From the NCBI GenBank assembly GCA_964586425.1, contig CAZPHI010000003.1:1-64000 (forward strand): a stretch of DNA of 64,000 bases, given 5' to 3'. The notes under the pieces were generated by a model, which was not told where the DNA came from, made no database searches, and worked only from the letters and a program-made list of their open reading frames with translations. The DNA is from CAZPHI01 sp964586425. Lineage in GTDB: Bacteria > Bacillota > Clostridia > Lachnospirales > Lachnospiraceae. The position numbers and the translations under genes were made by a program. This document shows positions 39,476 to 48,999 of this stretch, piece after piece. Position 1 is the first letter of the stretch. Each line of letters starts with the position of its first letter.

Positions 39476-42400
39476 ATGAAGTCTGAATTTATGAAAAGAC
39501 TCAAAAAAGTGAGTGCTGCTTTATTAGCGGTAGCAATGATGTTCACATCATTTCCACAGGCATTCACAATGCTTGCTAAAGCAACCGATTATCCAACTGC
39601 TACAGATACAACTGTAGGTACAGTTGAAGTTGGCGAATGGGTTAGCAATGCTAGAACAACAACATGGGATTTTGTTACTAATGGTTTAGCTACAGGATCA
39701 AAATCTCTTGCAGCAGGCGACACAGTTAATGGAATAGGAGTTGTAGCTCCATCTGTTTCATTAAAATCAGGTAATGCAGGTATTTCTATTAATGGTACAG
39801 GAGAGATCACATTACCACTTGATGCAGATACAACATCTGCAACAGTTACATTCACACTTACAAGTAACAATACACAGCGTTATATTGTAATTGGTGGCAC
39901 AAGAGTATATCACAATGTAGGTAATGCAGAATATACTGACGGAGATCTTGTTATTGATACAACAAAGACTGGTACTGTTGAAGTATCAGGTGATGCAATC
40001 AGTGATGGCAAGATTCATATTACTGTTGGTTCTGAGGCATCTGTATCATCTCAGGAGAATAAGATTGGTAAAATCGTTCTTACAGAATCTAGAGAAGAAG
40101 CTCCAAAGCCAGAAGTAGTTGGTAATGGTAAAGCAGATGTTTGGGATTTTGGTGCAGAAGCATTAGATACTGCTAAGTATAACAATATCTTAACAGTTGC
40201 AAACATGAATGCAAATATCTACCCTGATACAGTAACAGCTGGTACATCAGGTAATGCTAATGGAGATTTTACAATCGACCTAGATGCTGATGGCGTAATT
40301 AATAATAATGACATCGCTTTCACAGGTGGCGGAAAAGTAAATCATAGATTAAGAACATCTAATACAGAACTTACAAGATATGATACTAAGACATTAAAAG
40401 ATGTTAATGGTACAGTATATAATGGTTATGTATATAGTAATTCAGGTAATAATACAGCAGTTTCAATTCAGGTATATCTCTATGCAGGTGACAAACTTGA
40501 CGTAGTACTTAGTTCTAATGGCGGTAACAACTTATATAACTTAGTATCTCCAAATGGTGATATTCAGGAATTCCAGTATGTTGCTGGTCAGAAAGGTACA
40601 GAAGACGTTGAAGGAGAAGGCGGAGTAATTACTCCAACTGAATTCACTGCTAATGCTGATACAGCTCATTTCTATGCTGCAGAAGAGGGTGTATATACAC
40701 TTTGTTCTACAAACGAGAAGTTAGCAGTAGCAAGATTAACAAGAACACATACAACTCCAGTTACTGTAACAGGTAGTGTAACAGCTCCTGCAACAATTCC
40801 AGCTGGATATTCAGTTGTATTTACAAACAATCAGTCTGGTGTAGAAACAACAGCAAAAGTTAAAGCTAATGGTTCATACAAAGTATATTTATATGATGGA
40901 TATACATATAATATGAAACTTGCTGATGCTAATGGTTATATCATCTCTAATGGTGATACATTAGAGGTAGCTACAGGCGCTGCTGATATGACATATGCAA
41001 TAACTGTTAAAGCACTTGACTTAATAACAGTAACAGGTACTATAACAGGTCTTGATGCAACAGCTCTTGCAGCACTTAAATTAAAATATGTTCCATCAGA
41101 AGAAAAGATATATGATCCTGAATATACAATTGCTCCAGAGGGAACATACAGTGTTAAAGTAGAAGCAGGTGTAGCATACACAGTAACAGTAGATGGTGTT
41201 AATGATTATTCAATTAATTCAGAATCAGTTGCTCTTACTGCTACAGAAGATAAAACACAGGATATTGCTTTCACAAAGAAACCAGTATATCCAGTAACAG
41301 TAAAATTCGAAGGTGTTACAGCTGCTCAGGCAGAAGCTGCAGTAGTAACATTTAAGAATATTGAAGATAATTATACATATACTTTCAATCCAGGTGAAGC
41401 AATGAACCTTAGAGATGGACAGTATAGTGTAACAGCAGCAGGTCTTGGTAAAGCTCAGGCATTAAAGGTTGCTTGTTTCGACGCAATCGTTAATGGTGAA
41501 GCTACAGAAGCTAAGCTTGTATACAGCCCAATTGCTGATTGGGATTTCGCTAAAGTATTTGGCGCAGGTGCAACAGTTGATACATATACACTCCCAGATG
41601 GAGTTACAACAGAGAGTTATGTAGCAGGCTTAAAGGTTAAGAATGCAGCTAATAATAAGAATTTATATCTTTTAGTTAATGCAGATGGCTTCATAGAAGT
41701 TCCTGTTAAAGCTGGAGATAAAGTAACAGTTAATTACTGCTATACAGCAGCTTTCACAGTTGGTGAAGTAACAGTAGTTGAGAAATCAGGTTCTACATCA
41801 AAGATTGATTCAAAGACATTTGAAGCAACAGAAGATGGAGTTATGACAATTAATACAATATCTGGTACAGTTCCTGCAGATGCGGCAGCTAATCCAGGTG
41901 CAGCAGTTTCACAGACATATATTACAGGAATCGAAGTTGCAGCAACAGCAGATCCTTACAAAGCAACATTAACAGTTGGTGCTGATAAAGACTTCCAGAC
42001 AGTTGGCGAAGCAGTTAAAGCTGCTGAATCAATGACAAGAACAGATGATCAGAGAGTAACAATCGTTATCGATCCAGGTAACTATGAAGAGATGTTCGTT
42101 ATTAATGGAAAGAACATCACATTAAAGAATGCTTCAGCTACACCAAGCACAGATTTAAAAGATTCAGGTGTGAATATTGATGCTAATGCAGTAAGAATTA
42201 CATCTTACTATGGACATGGATATGCATACTACAGCATGGGTACAGATTGTAAATACAATGATGTTATCCTTGCAGCTAATCAGCATAACGGATATCTTTC
42301 ATTCGAGAATCCTGGTACAGGTACAACATCTGGTTCTTACTGGAACTCAACAGTAGTTGTATATGCTGATGGATTTGAAGCAAAAGATATTATATTCGAG

Positions 42401-43927
42401 AACTCATTCAACCAGTATGTATCTGATAAAGAAGCAGCTGATACATTAGTTGCATTATCAGGCGCTAAGGGTGATAGAACAACATTAGAAGCTGGTTCAA
42501 CAGCTGTACAGAATAAGACATTCGTAGAGAGAGCAGCAGCCCTTTCAATTGCTAATGATGTACAGAAGGCAGCTTTCTATGGTTGTAGAATTATTGGTAG
42601 ACAGGATACATTATATGGTGGAACAGGTGTTACAGCAGCATTCGATAGATGTCAGATCATGGGTGCTTGTGATTTCATCTTCGGTGGAATGACAGCAGTA
42701 TTCAACAAGTGTGATCTTGTTATGAATACAAGTGAAGTTAACACAGATGTTGCATATATCACAGCTCCACAGCAAGGCGCTGATACAAGAGGTTACCTCA
42801 TGTATGAGTGTACAATCAAATCAACAACTCCAGGTGTAGATACAGCTTCAGCTAAACCATCTAAACCAGGTTTCTTTGGTAGACCATGGGCAGCAGGTAC
42901 TGCAGAGGTTGTTTACTACAATACAAAGATTGAAACAACAACAAATACAACAGGTGACACACCAGTATCATTAATCGATCCAGCTGGATGGAATAATACA
43001 TTAAGTGGAACATCTCCATTCATGTATGAATATGGTACAGTTGAAAAATCTGGTGTTGATAATTCAGCAAATAGAGCAGAATGGGCTAATGTACTTACAG
43101 AAGCTAAATTACCAGACGATACAGCAATTGAAATCACATCATTCCTTGATTCAACATGGGTTGCTGAATTAACAGAGAATGGTTACTTCAAGGTTGATAG
43201 TGTTGAAGCTTTCGTTCAGAGACTTTACACAACAATCCTTGGTAGAGAAGCAGAAGCAGCAGGTCTTACAGCTTGGGTAGATGGATTAAACAATGCTCAG
43301 GTTACACCAGCAGAAGCTATTAACTACTTTGTAAATGGTGCAGAATATCTTGCAATGAATAAGACAAGCGAAGAGTTTGTAACAGATATGTATAATGCAA
43401 TTATGGGACGTACTCCAGATGGTGATGGACTTGCAGTTTGGAAAGATCTTGTAGACGGCGGTGTATCTTATACATTTGTTGCAGCTCAGTTTGCTACATC
43501 TACTGAGTTTGACGAAATCTGTGAAGGATATGGTATTGCAGAGACAGGTACTATTGCAGTTACAGAAAATCGTGATCAGAATGTTAAGGTTACAAAATTC
43601 ATGCAGACAATCTACTCTCAGATCTTTGGACGTAAAGGTGATGTAGAAGGCCTTAATACATGGACAGGTGCATTGAATGCATCTCAGGTTACTCCACAGG
43701 AGGCTATTAAGTTATTCCTTACATCTGATGAAGCAGTAGCAGCAGGATGGACAGACGCTGATTATATCAAAGTATTATACCGTGTATTCATGGGTAGAGA
43801 AGTTGAAGATCAGGCAACATTAGATGGATGGGTTGGATATGTTGGATCTCATTCAAGAGATGCTGCATTCGATATGTTCAAGGATTCAGCAGAATTCACA
43901 GCAGTAATTGCTGATCTTTTCAAGTAA
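39476..43927 (+). CDS. Very large secreted pectinesterase with C-terminal DUF4214 repeats
   Basis: Exported enzyme of 1483 residues that removes methyl esters from pectin. Layout: signal peptide (about 1-36); two beta-rich, carbohydrate-binding-like modules; three Ig/CNA-like units (VTVTGSVTAPATIPAGYSVVF and similar, about 430-620); a second binding module; the pectinesterase beta helix (about 839-1199); DUF4214 repeats (about 1242-1483). The catalytic motifs are complete: PGNYEE, QDTLY (near 1043), DFIFGG (D1066) and GRPW. DUF4214 units (LYTTILGREAEAAGLTAW, IYSQIFGRKGDVEGLNTW and two more) may hold it at the cell surface. ATG 39476 follows GGGAGG. Confidence 0.93.
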   Translation: MKSEFMKRLKKVSAALLAVAMMFTSFPQAFTMLAKATDYPTATDTTVGTVEVGEWVSNARTTTWDFVTNGLATGSKSLAAGDTVNGIGVVAPSVSLKSGNAGISINGTGEITLPLDADTTSATVTFTLTSNNTQRYIVIGGTRVYHNVGNAEYTDGDLVIDTTKTGTVEVSGDAISDGKIHITVGSEASVSSQENKIGKIVLTESREEAPKPEVVGNGKADVWDFGAEALDTAKYNNILTVANMNANIYPDTVTAGTSGNANGDFTIDLDADGVINNNDIAFTGGGKVNHRLRTSNTELTRYDTKTLKDVNGTVYNGYVYSNSGNNTAVSIQVYLYAGDKLDVVLSSNGGNNLYNLVSPNGDIQEFQYVAGQKGTEDVEGEGGVITPTEFTANADTAHFYAAEEGVYTLCSTNEKLAVARLTRTHTTPVTVTGSVTAPATIPAGYSVVFTNNQSGVETTAKVKANGSYKVYLYDGYTYNMKLADANGYIISNGDTLEVATGAADMTYAITVKALDLITVTGTITGLDATALAALKLKYVPSEEKIYDPEYTIAPEGTYSVKVEAGVAYTVTVDGVNDYSINSESVALTATEDKTQDIAFTKKPVYPVTVKFEGVTAAQAEAAVVTFKNIEDNYTYTFNPGEAMNLRDGQYSVTAAGLGKAQALKVACFDAIVNGEATEAKLVYSPIADWDFAKVFGAGATVDTYTLPDGVTTESYVAGLKVKNAANNKNLYLLVNADGFIEVPVKAGDKVTVNYCYTAAFTVGEVTVVEKSGSTSKIDSKTFEATEDGVMTINTISGTVPADAAANPGAAVSQTYITGIEVAATADPYKATLTVGADKDFQTVGEAVKAAESMTRTDDQRVTIVIDPGNYEEMFVINGKNITLKNASATPSTDLKDSGVNIDANAVRITSYYGHGYAYYSMGTDCKYNDVILAANQHNGYLSFENPGTGTTSGSYWNSTVVVYADGFEAKDIIFENSFNQYVSDKEAADTLVALSGAKGDRTTLEAGSTAVQNKTFVERAAALSIANDVQKAAFYGCRIIGRQDTLYGGTGVTAAFDRCQIMGACDFIFGGMTAVFNKCDLVMNTSEVNTDVAYITAPQQGADTRGYLMYECTIKSTTPGVDTASAKPSKPGFFGRPWAAGTAEVVYYNTKIETTTNTTGDTPVSLIDPAGWNNTLSGTSPFMYEYGTVEKSGVDNSANRAEWANVLTEAKLPDDTAIEITSFLDSTWVAELTENGYFKVDSVEAFVQRLYTTILGREAEAAGLTAWVDGLNNAQVTPAEAINYFVNGAEYLAMNKTSEEFVTDMYNAIMGRTPDGDGLAVWKDLVDGGVSYTFVAAQFATSTEFDEICEGYGIAETGTIAVTENRDQNVKVTKFMQTIYSQIFGRKGDVEGLNTWTGALNASQVTPQEAIKLFLTSDEAVAAGWTDADYIKVLYRVFMGREVEDQATLDGWVGYVGSHSRDAAFDMFKDSAEFTAVIADLFK

Positions 43928-43966
43928 ATAATAACATGTAATAATATGTATTAATATGTTAATGAG

Positions 43967-44000
43967 AGAAGCACTTAGGTTGACCTAGGTGCTTCTTTTA
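43967..44000 (+). terminator. Terminator of the pectinesterase gene
   Basis: 12-bp stem (43968-43979 with 43984-43995, one G-U pair), 4-base loop, then TTTT. Confidence 0.85.
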
Positions 44001-44066
44001 TTGAAAAAAAGCATTTGATGTAGTATGATAATAATATTGTTAGCGTGAATGAAAGGACTAAAAAGA

Positions 44067-44624
44067 ATGTATATCATAGCAGGTTTAGGAAATCCTACGA
44101 AGGAATACGAGGGAACGAGACATAATATCGGGTTTGCTGTAATAGATAAATTGTCAGATGAATACAATATAGATATGAATATCAAGAAGCATAAAGCCAT
44201 ATGTGGCAAAGGCGTGATAGATGGTAATAAAGTATTACTTGTAAAACCGCAGACATATATGAATCTGAGTGGGGAAAGCATAAGAGAAGTTATGGAATTC
44301 TATAAAGAGGATATAGATAATCTTATAGTAGTATTTGATGATATCAGCCTCGATGTTGCAAAACTTAGATTACGTGCAAAAGGCAGCGCTGGTGGACACA
44401 ATGGTATTAAAAGTATTATTGCATGTTTAGGCAGCTCTGATTTTAAAAGGATAAAGTTTGGAGTAGGTGACAAGCCATCAGGGTATGACTTAGCTGATTG
44501 GGTACTTGGACATTTTCCAAAGGAATCACAGATGGAGCTTGAAGAAGGTAAAAAGAAAGCATGTGAAGCAGTTGTATCTATTATGAATGAAGGCATCACA
44601 ATGGCTATGAATCGTTTCAATTAG
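44067..44624 (+). CDS. pth: Peptidyl-tRNA hydrolase
   Basis: Frees peptides from prematurely released peptidyl-tRNA. The 185-residue protein starts MYIIAGLGNPTKEYEGTRHNIGF with N9 and catalytic H19, then VKPQTYMNLSGES, the DD pair in VVFDDISLD and GSAGGHNGIKSI. ATG 44067 follows GAAAGGA; the in-frame ATG at 44049 lies upstream of that site. It is coupled with mfd downstream, the usual order in Firmicutes. Confidence 0.97.
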   Translation: MYIIAGLGNPTKEYEGTRHNIGFAVIDKLSDEYNIDMNIKKHKAICGKGVIDGNKVLLVKPQTYMNLSGESIREVMEFYKEDIDNLIVVFDDISLDVAKLRLRAKGSAGGHNGIKSIIACLGSSDFKRIKFGVGDKPSGYDLADWVLGHFPKESQMELEEGKKKACEAVVSIMNEGITMAMNRFN

Positions 44625-44657
44625 AGATTATAGATGATTATTATACGGAGGTAGGAT

Positions 44658-47600
44658 GTGAAAGCATTATTTGAACCGGTCAGGGAGCTGGCTGGATATG
44701 ATAAGATAGAGAAGACGCTAAAGAAACCGGGCAGTTCAATAATGATAAGTGGCTGTATTGATTCGCAAAAAGCGCATCTGCTTAGTGCAATAGCTAACCA
44801 GTCTTCTAAGAATATGCTTATAATAGCTAATGATGAGACAAGAGCAAGAATGATATATGATAATATTCATTTTTACAATCATAATGTGTGTTATTATCCT
44901 GCAAAAGATTTTATCTTCTATACAGCAGATGTTCATGGTAATCAGCTGGTTAAGGAAAGACTTGCTGTAGTCAGCAAAATCTGTAGTAATCAGACTAATA
45001 TAGTAATTACAACGATTGATGGCTGTGCTGATTATCTAATGCCGATTGAGATGTACAAAGAGAATACGCTTTCATGGAATGAAGGTGACTGTCTGGATGT
45101 TGAAGCATTTAAAAGTAAGATGATAGAACTGGGCTATGATAGACAGGGACAGGTTGACGCACCGGGGCAGTTCGCAATACGAGGCGGAATTATAGACGTA
45201 TATACATTGACTGATGATGCTCCAATTAGAATCGAGTTGTTTGATGATGAGATAGATTCTATTCGTTATTTTGATGTGGAGAGTCAGCGTTCAATTGACA
45301 GAATTGATAGCATAACCATATTTCCAGCAACAGAGATGATACTTGATAAGAATGCGGTTGGAGCAGGAATAAGTACACTCAAGCAGCAGTTGAAGGAACA
45401 GATGGCATTATTTGCTAAGCAGAAGGACAGTGACAAAGACAATAGTGCATATGAGGCAATACGCAGACTTAAAGATATAGAGCTGCAGCTTAAGTATCCA
45501 GAGGAGCTTGATTACGAGAAATATGTAACAGCATTTATGAAGAATAATGTATCCTTTGTGGATTATTTTGATAAGGATGATACAGTTATATGTCTGGACG
45601 AACCTAACCGACTGAAGGAACGTATGGATTTTGTGGAATATGAATTCAGCGACAGTATGACTAACAGACTGAACAGCGGCTATATTCTTCCATGCCAGAG
45701 CAATGTAATCTATGATACTGCACAGATTTATGCAAAATTCGCAGCATGGCCTGTTGTTGCACTTTCAACCCTTGAGTATAAACCAATGCTTATGAATATT
45801 ACGGAGCATATAAGGCTTGAGACAAAGTCAATTAATTCATATAATAATCGATTTGAATTTCTCGCAGAGGATTTGCAGAGATATAAGAAGAATGGATACA
45901 GAGTGGTGCTGGTAAGCAATTCGCGAACCAGAGCGAACAGACTGGCTGCAGATTTGAAGGAGTACCAGCTAAATGCTTATTTTAGTGAAGATTTTGACAA
46001 AGCCGTAGATAAAGGCTGCATTATGGTTACTTACGGCAATATTCACAAAGGCTTTGAATATCCACTAATCGGGTTTGTAGTGATAGCCGAGAGTGATATA
46101 TTCGGACAGGAAAAGAAGCAAAAAGCCAAAAGGAAGCAATACGAAGGTAAGGCGATTGCAAGCTTTAATGATCTAAGCATTGGTGATTATGTAGTTCATG
46201 AGAACCACGGACTTGGTATATATCGTGGAATAGAAAAGGTTACAGTTGACCGTATAGAAAAAGACTATATTAAAATCGAGTATAGCAATAATGGTAATTT
46301 GTATATTCTGGCAACGCAGCTTGATATGCTTCAGAAATATGCTAATTCAGAGGCTAAGGCACCAAAGCTTAACAAGCTTGGAAGTCAGGAATGGAATAAG
46401 ACTAAGGACAAGGTGCATGGTGCAGTAGAAGAAGTTGCTAAAGACCTTGTAGAACTATATGCAAAGCGTCAGAATGAACGTGGACACAGCTTTGGCCCTG
46501 ATACAGTATGGCAGACGGAATTTGAAGAGATGTTTCCATATGACGAGACACAGGATCAGCTTTCAGCTATAGAAGATACAAAAAGGGATATGGAAAGCAC
46601 CAAAATCATGGACAGACTTATCTGTGGAGATGTTGGCTATGGTAAGACAGAGATAGCCATAAGAGCAGCTTTTAAGGCTGTACAGGATGGTAAGCAGGTT
46701 GCATATCTTGTTCCAACAACTATTCTTGCGCAGCAGCATTATAATACATTTGAACAGAGAATGACCAATTATCCCGTTAATGTGGAATTGTTATCTAGAT
46801 TCAAGACCGCAAAACAGGTAAAAGAGATTAAAGAAGGTCTCAAAAAGGGTAGTATTGATATTCTAGTAGGAACACATAAGATATTATCAAAGGATATACA
46901 GTTTAAGGATTTGGGACTACTTATTATAGATGAAGAACAGAGATTTGGCGTTACGCACAAAGAAAAAATCAAGAAAATGAAAGAGAATATTGATGTATTA
47001 ACACTTAGTGCGACACCAATTCCAAGAACGCTGCATATGAGCCTTGTTGGAATAAGGGATATGAGTGTACTTGAGGAACCGCCTGTAGACAGACTTCCTA
47101 TTCAGACATTCGTTACAGAGCATAATGATGAGATGATTCGTGAAGCAATTAATAGGGAAATTGGACGAAACGGACAGGTCTATTATGTGTATAACAAGGT
47201 CAAGAATATTGATGAAGTAGCTATGCATGTTGCGCAACTCGTCCCTGAGGCGAATGTAGCATTTGCCCATGGACAGATGGATGAAAAGACATTAGAGAAT
47301 ATTATGTATGAGTTCATCAATGGTGAGATAGATGTGCTTGTGTCAACAACAATTATTGAGACGGGTCTGGATATATCTAATGTCAATACAATTATTATAG
47401 AAGATTCGGATAAGTTCGGACTTTCTCAGCTGTATCAGCTTAGAGGACGTGTAGGAAGATCTAATAGAACGGCATATGCTTTCCTTCTGTATAAGCGCGA
47501 CCGAATGCTGAAAGAAGCAGCAGAGAAGAGACTGCATGCAATAAGAGAATTTACCGATTTGGGTTCAGGCTTTAAGATAGCAATGAGGGATCTGGAAATC

Positions 47601-48233
47601 CGTGGAGCCGGTAATGTTCTTGGACAGCGACAGCATGGCCATATGGCAGCAGTAGGTTACGATTTGTATTGTAAGATGCTTAACGAGGCAGTTAACAGCT
47701 TGAAAGGTATCAAGAATCAGAATCCATTTGAGACCTGTGTAGATCTTAATGTTGATGCATATATTCCATCCACTTATATAAAGAGTGAATATCAAAAGCT
47801 GGATGTGTACAAGAGAATTGCGGGAATTGAGAATAAAGATGAGTTAATGGATATGCAGGATGAACTGATGGATAGATTTGGTGATTTGCCAAAATCAGCA
47901 ATTAACCTTCTAAAGATTGCAATGATTAAATCAAAGGCGCATAGATGTGGAATTATTGAGATTAAGGGAGGCTTGGATAGCGCGGTTCTTCCTGCTGTAT
48001 GGAGAATAACTATACGAATGTATGGTAAAGCGGATATAGATGCTGGCAGGATACCAGCACTCCTAGAACTTCATAAGGATGTTCTCAAATTCAAGGTTGA
48101 AAAAGAGCCTTTATTCACACTTACGATACAAAAGAAGTATGCAAAAGATGCGGATGCATTGCTTGAACAGCTATCAGATATACTTGATGATTTTGAAGTG
48201 ATGCTTAGTTACGACAGGAATGAGGAAATATAA
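44658..48233 (+). CDS. mfd: Transcription-repair coupling factor
   Basis: ATP-driven translocase that removes stalled RNA polymerase and recruits UvrA; 1191 residues. N-terminal UvrB-like region, RNA polymerase interaction domain (IGDYVVHENHGLGIYRGIEK), helicase core with Walker A GDVGYGKT (657-664), DEEQ box (LLIIDEEQRFGV) and the TRCF signature ATPIPRTLHMSL, then QLRGRVGRS and the C-terminal autoinhibitory domain. GTG start six bases after GGAGG. A TetR regulator follows after two bases. Confidence 0.98.
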   Translation: MKALFEPVRELAGYDKIEKTLKKPGSSIMISGCIDSQKAHLLSAIANQSSKNMLIIANDETRARMIYDNIHFYNHNVCYYPAKDFIFYTADVHGNQLVKERLAVVSKICSNQTNIVITTIDGCADYLMPIEMYKENTLSWNEGDCLDVEAFKSKMIELGYDRQGQVDAPGQFAIRGGIIDVYTLTDDAPIRIELFDDEIDSIRYFDVESQRSIDRIDSITIFPATEMILDKNAVGAGISTLKQQLKEQMALFAKQKDSDKDNSAYEAIRRLKDIELQLKYPEELDYEKYVTAFMKNNVSFVDYFDKDDTVICLDEPNRLKERMDFVEYEFSDSMTNRLNSGYILPCQSNVIYDTAQIYAKFAAWPVVALSTLEYKPMLMNITEHIRLETKSINSYNNRFEFLAEDLQRYKKNGYRVVLVSNSRTRANRLAADLKEYQLNAYFSEDFDKAVDKGCIMVTYGNIHKGFEYPLIGFVVIAESDIFGQEKKQKAKRKQYEGKAIASFNDLSIGDYVVHENHGLGIYRGIEKVTVDRIEKDYIKIEYSNNGNLYILATQLDMLQKYANSEAKAPKLNKLGSQEWNKTKDKVHGAVEEVAKDLVELYAKRQNERGHSFGPDTVWQTEFEEMFPYDETQDQLSAIEDTKRDMESTKIMDRLICGDVGYGKTEIAIRAAFKAVQDGKQVAYLVPTTILAQQHYNTFEQRMTNYPVNVELLSRFKTAKQVKEIKEGLKKGSIDILVGTHKILSKDIQFKDLGLLIIDEEQRFGVTHKEKIKKMKENIDVLTLSATPIPRTLHMSLVGIRDMSVLEEPPVDRLPIQTFVTEHNDEMIREAINREIGRNGQVYYVYNKVKNIDEVAMHVAQLVPEANVAFAHGQMDEKTLENIMYEFINGEIDVLVSTTIIETGLDISNVNTIIIEDSDKFGLSQLYQLRGRVGRSNRTAYAFLLYKRDRMLKEAAEKRLHAIREFTDLGSGFKIAMRDLEIRGAGNVLGQRQHGHMAAVGYDLYCKMLNEAVNSLKGIKNQNPFETCVDLNVDAYIPSTYIKSEYQKLDVYKRIAGIENKDELMDMQDELMDRFGDLPKSAINLLKIAMIKSKAHRCGIIEIKGGLDSAVLPAVWRITIRMYGKADIDAGRIPALLELHKDVLKFKVEKEPLFTLTIQKKYAKDADALLEQLSDILDDFEVMLSYDRNEEI

Positions 48234-48235
48234 AG

Positions 48236-48799
48236 ATGCAAAAGATAAGTAAAGTAAAAGTCGCTTTAGCTGAGAGCTTTAAGGATTTGGTAAAACAGGT
48301 TCCAATTGATAAGATAACAATCAAAGATATTACGGACAGGGCAGGCGTTATACGTGTGACATTCTACAATCATTTTCAGGATAAGTATGATTTGCTTGAA
48401 TGGATAATCCGTAATGAGATTCTAGCTCCTATAGACATTCTGCTAGGTAATGAGATGATAAAAGAAGCATTGATTATTATATTCAATAATGTACTAAAGG
48501 ATAAAGAGTTCTATCGCAAAGTTGCTAAGCTAGACGGACAGAATTCATTTGAATATATTGTAAATGCTTGTATCTATGAGATACTCTATGATTTTATCAA
48601 GAATACTTCCGGAAGCAGAAGCTCAAAACATCCATGGTTAACTAATGAACACCTGGCTATGTACTATGCGCAGTCGATGACATTCATAGTTGTTAATTGG
48701 ATAAAGACAGGAATGAGTGCAACACCGGAAGAGATGGCAATTACCTATGAATATCTTATTGATAATTCAATGATAGATATAGTCAAAGATATGGTATAA
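48236..48799 (+). CDS. TetR/AcrR-family regulator
   Basis: Regulator of 187 residues. The HTH (KITIKDITDRAGVIRVTFYNHFQDKYDLL, about residues 23-52) is the TetR signature; the C-terminal half (about 75-187) resembles the TetR_C domain found with DhaS-like members. The start is directly after the mfd stop, with GAGGA inside the mfd end. The MMPL transporter gene follows after a terminator, so it may repress that export system by analogy with other TetR-transporter pairs. Confidence 0.85.
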   Translation: MQKISKVKVALAESFKDLVKQVPIDKITIKDITDRAGVIRVTFYNHFQDKYDLLEWIIRNEILAPIDILLGNEMIKEALIIIFNNVLKDKEFYRKVAKLDGQNSFEYIVNACIYEILYDFIKNTSGSRSSKHPWLTNEHLAMYYAQSMTFIVVNWIKTGMSATPEEMAITYEYLIDNSMIDIVKDMV

Positions 48800-48919
48800 T
48801 ATATACACAGTGATGGAAAAACATTTACAATAATGTATTCAAAAAATATACAAACAAGCATGAATGTATAGGACAATAAAACTTACCCACCTTTGTGTCG
48901 TAATTTTTCATACAGATAA

Positions 48920-48957
48920 AAAGAATTGGATATTTTCATATCCGGTTCTTTTTTTTA
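48920..48957 (+). terminator. Terminator after the TetR gene
   Basis: 13-bp stem (about 48921-48933 with 48938-48950, two G-U pairs) and a T8 tail. Confidence 0.8.
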
Positions 48958-48999
48958 TTATCACTACATCAGAAAGATAAAGAAAGGATATGAAAAGAC

